From positions 1 to 29,550 of the IMG/VR virus record IMGVR_UViG_3300044704_000032: a stretch of DNA of 29,550 nucleotides; one strand, written 5' to 3'. The notes under the pieces were generated by a model that was not told the origin of the DNA, did no database searches, and saw nothing but the letters and a program-made list of their open reading frames with translations. The position numbers and the translations under genes are program-made. Origin of the DNA: a virus. The stretch's first letter is position 1. Each line of letters opens with the position of its first letter. Positions 28,401 to 29,550 of this stretch are shown one piece after another.

Positions 28401-29000
28401 TCAGAACGGGTCCCAGCGCTTCAAAACGTCGCAGTCGTCGAACGCCGAGTCGCTGCCAGTGCCGCTCGAGCCACCCGACACGACGACGGTCGCGCCGCCA
28501 CCGCTCAGGTACTTGCGGATCAACTGCTGGACGACCACGGGCAAGACGCCCGCGCTGCCGTCGCGCGCCGAGGTGCTACGGAAGAACTCGATCCGGGTGC
28601 CGTCGGCGTCGAGGACGCGGACGTTGCTCCCCTGATCGGCCGCGGCCGCGGCGTCCTCGTCGACCGCGAATACGGCGACGAGCTCGAACGCGGCCTGCAC
28701 GATCGCCGGTGGCACGGTCGTCGGATCGACCGCAACGTTGTCGACCGTGACGCCGCTGCGCGGCCAGGCGAGCGTCGTGCCGCCAGCGCCGTTGCGCGTG
28801 CCCTGCCACGACAGCCGCTCGAGGTAGCGCGTCGCCTCGATGAGAAGCCGTTTGCGCTCGTCGCCGTTCTTCGCGGCGATGAGTCGGCGGTAGCGCTTCG
28901 CACCGGCGCCGATCTTGGCGGTGACGTACGCATCGGCGGCAGCGAGCCCGCCGTAGACCTCGACAGGCACTCCTCCCGTGATCGTCTCGGAGTACGTCAT
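28401..29000 (-). CDS. Head-tail connector, DnaT-like adaptor
   Basis: This 199-aa protein begins with a strand then GLAAADAYVTAKIGAGAKRYRRLIAAKNGDERKRLLIEATRYLERLSWQG, the pattern of the phage DnaT-like/head adaptor group, followed by LAWPRSGV and a helical region with a Gly/Ser tail. Such proteins sit between portal and stopper. AGAGGA precedes the ATG, which overlaps the portal stop codon. The name DnaT-like reflects family naming; the role here should be structural. Confidence 0.7.
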   Translation of the reverse strand: MTYSETITGGVPVEVYGGLAAADAYVTAKIGAGAKRYRRLIAAKNGDERKRLLIEATRYLERLSWQGTRNGAGGTTLAWPRSGVTVDNVAVDPTTVPPAIVQAAFELVAVFAVDEDAAAAADQGSNVRVLDADGTRIEFFRSTSARDGSAGVLPVVVQQLIRKYLSGGGATVVVSGGSSGTGSDSAFDDCDVLKRWDPF

Positions 29001-29550
29001 CGATGCGTCCTCTGTTTCTTCGGTGCCGCAGCGGCCGGATCAGTCTTGGCGCCGGCCGCGCCGATGTCTTTCGCGCCCGTGCCGAGGTCATCGACCGGCA
29101 CGTCGACCTCGCCCTTGGTCGGATCCGGCGGCGTGTTGCGGCGCGGCAGCATCGCATCGCGCTCGAGCACGGATAACTCCGGCTGGGGCGGCAGATCGGC
29201 GCGGCCGCGGACGATGTTCGGCGCCTCGTCGCCGGGCTGCAGCGGCGCGCCGGCCTGGGCGAGCAGCAGCAGCGTGCGCGCGGCGGCTTCGATCGACTGC
29301 GTCGGGATCGGCTCGGCCTTGATCGTCGGCGTGTCGGTGTCGGGATCGCCGCCGTTGAGCAGCGTAATCGGGCGCGCGACGTCACGGGTCGCGCAGTCGC
29401 CGAAGTCGTCGAGATCGCCATTTAGGATCAGGCCGAACATCGCGGTCTTGTCCTCATGAACGCTGCGTGCGCCCTCGCCGTCGCCCATGAACAGCCACTC
29501 GGCGCCCATCACGCGCAACATCTCGCGGTTGATCGAATCAATCGCCTTGC
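28997..29550 (-). CDS. Portal protein, C-terminal part, cut by the window
   Basis: The frame is open to the window edge at 29550, so the N-terminus is missing. The sequence around INREMLRVMGAEWLFMGDGEGARSVHEDKTAMFGLILNGDLDDF is the pattern of the DUF935/Mu gp29-like portal proteins. The C-terminus is Pro-rich and basic. The portal forms the ring through which DNA enters the head. Terminase should lie just beyond the edge. Confidence 0.75.
   Translation of the reverse strand, partial: KAIDSINREMLRVMGAEWLFMGDGEGARSVHEDKTAMFGLILNGDLDDFGDCATRDVARPITLLNGGDPDTDTPTIKAEPIPTQSIEAAARTLLLLAQAGAPLQPGDEAPNIVRGRADLPPQPELSVLERDAMLPRRNTPPDPTKGEVDVPVDDLGTGAKDIGAAGAKTDPAAAAPKKQRTHR

Noticed and set aside
1-29550. 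CRISPR array, tRNA, rRNA or insertion sequence
   Set aside because: I saw no regularly spaced repeat with unique spacers, no tRNA-like cloverleaf with a CCA end, and no transposase motif. A dedicated covariance-model search would be needed to exclude a tRNA.

Overview
This window is most of the late (virion assembly and lysis) region of a tailed phage or prophage with a long non-contractile tail (siphovirus-like), in a very GC-rich genome. Genes are packed tightly, often with ATGA or GTGA overlaps and many GTG starts. The host cannot be fixed from the sequence. High GC, a predicted lipoprotein esterase with an Asp/Ala-rich linker after its lipobox, and a second lipoprotein in the lysis region point to a GC-rich Gram-negative host. 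Myxococcota is a guess only. No integrase, terminase, replication gene, tRNA or CRISPR array is visible.

Layout. Positions 1-1598 are read on the plus strand: the end of a radical SAM protein, a 135-base regulatory gap with a palindrome and two direct repeats, a small Cys/His protein, and a ribbon-helix-helix protein. Everything from 29550 down to 1599 is read on the minus strand, so its order of expression runs from high to low coordinates. That order is: C-terminal end of the portal protein; head-tail connector proteins; a tiny ClpX-type zinc protein; Mu gpF-like head morphogenesis protein; a lipoprotein acetylesterase; a cassette of structural or decoration proteins (a 135-aa protein, two small proteins, three tandem paralogues of about 280 aa, an 11-repeat protein, an Ig-like small protein); XkdF-type prohead protease; scaffold with a nested internal start; decoration protein; major capsid; gp10-like neck protein; tail terminator; tail tube; tail-assembly chaperones joined by a -1 frameshift; tape measure; distal-tail and tip proteins including a glycine-rich adhesin-like protein; a lysis module with several membrane proteins, a lipoprotein and a GH25 lysozyme; then seven very small genes. 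The two gene blocks converge at 1598/1599 with their stop codons back to back.

The most unusual feature is a dispersed regulatory element. The 14-base sequence A[AT][AC]TCGACCACCGC occurs nine times, always on the minus strand in the direction of transcription. Eight copies lie at gene boundaries, often overlapping the stop codon of the gene before, and one lies inside the scaffold gene. Each copy is followed after a fixed distance by a second box, GANNNT (TANNNT in one copy). This gives a -35-like TCGACC, a 17-base spacer and a -10-like hexamer. In five of the nine the start codon of the next gene sits exactly at the predicted +1, which predicts leaderless mRNAs. In two others Shine-Dalgarno-led starts follow at a short distance, and in the last two the start is 1 or 3 bases past +1. 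I read these as a family of late promoters, probably read by a phage-directed or phage-modified RNA polymerase. Dispersed repressor sites like the stoperators of mycobacteriophage L5 are the main alternative. The plus-strand promoter at 897-931 has the same geometry (17-base spacer, ATG at +1) but a different -35 box.
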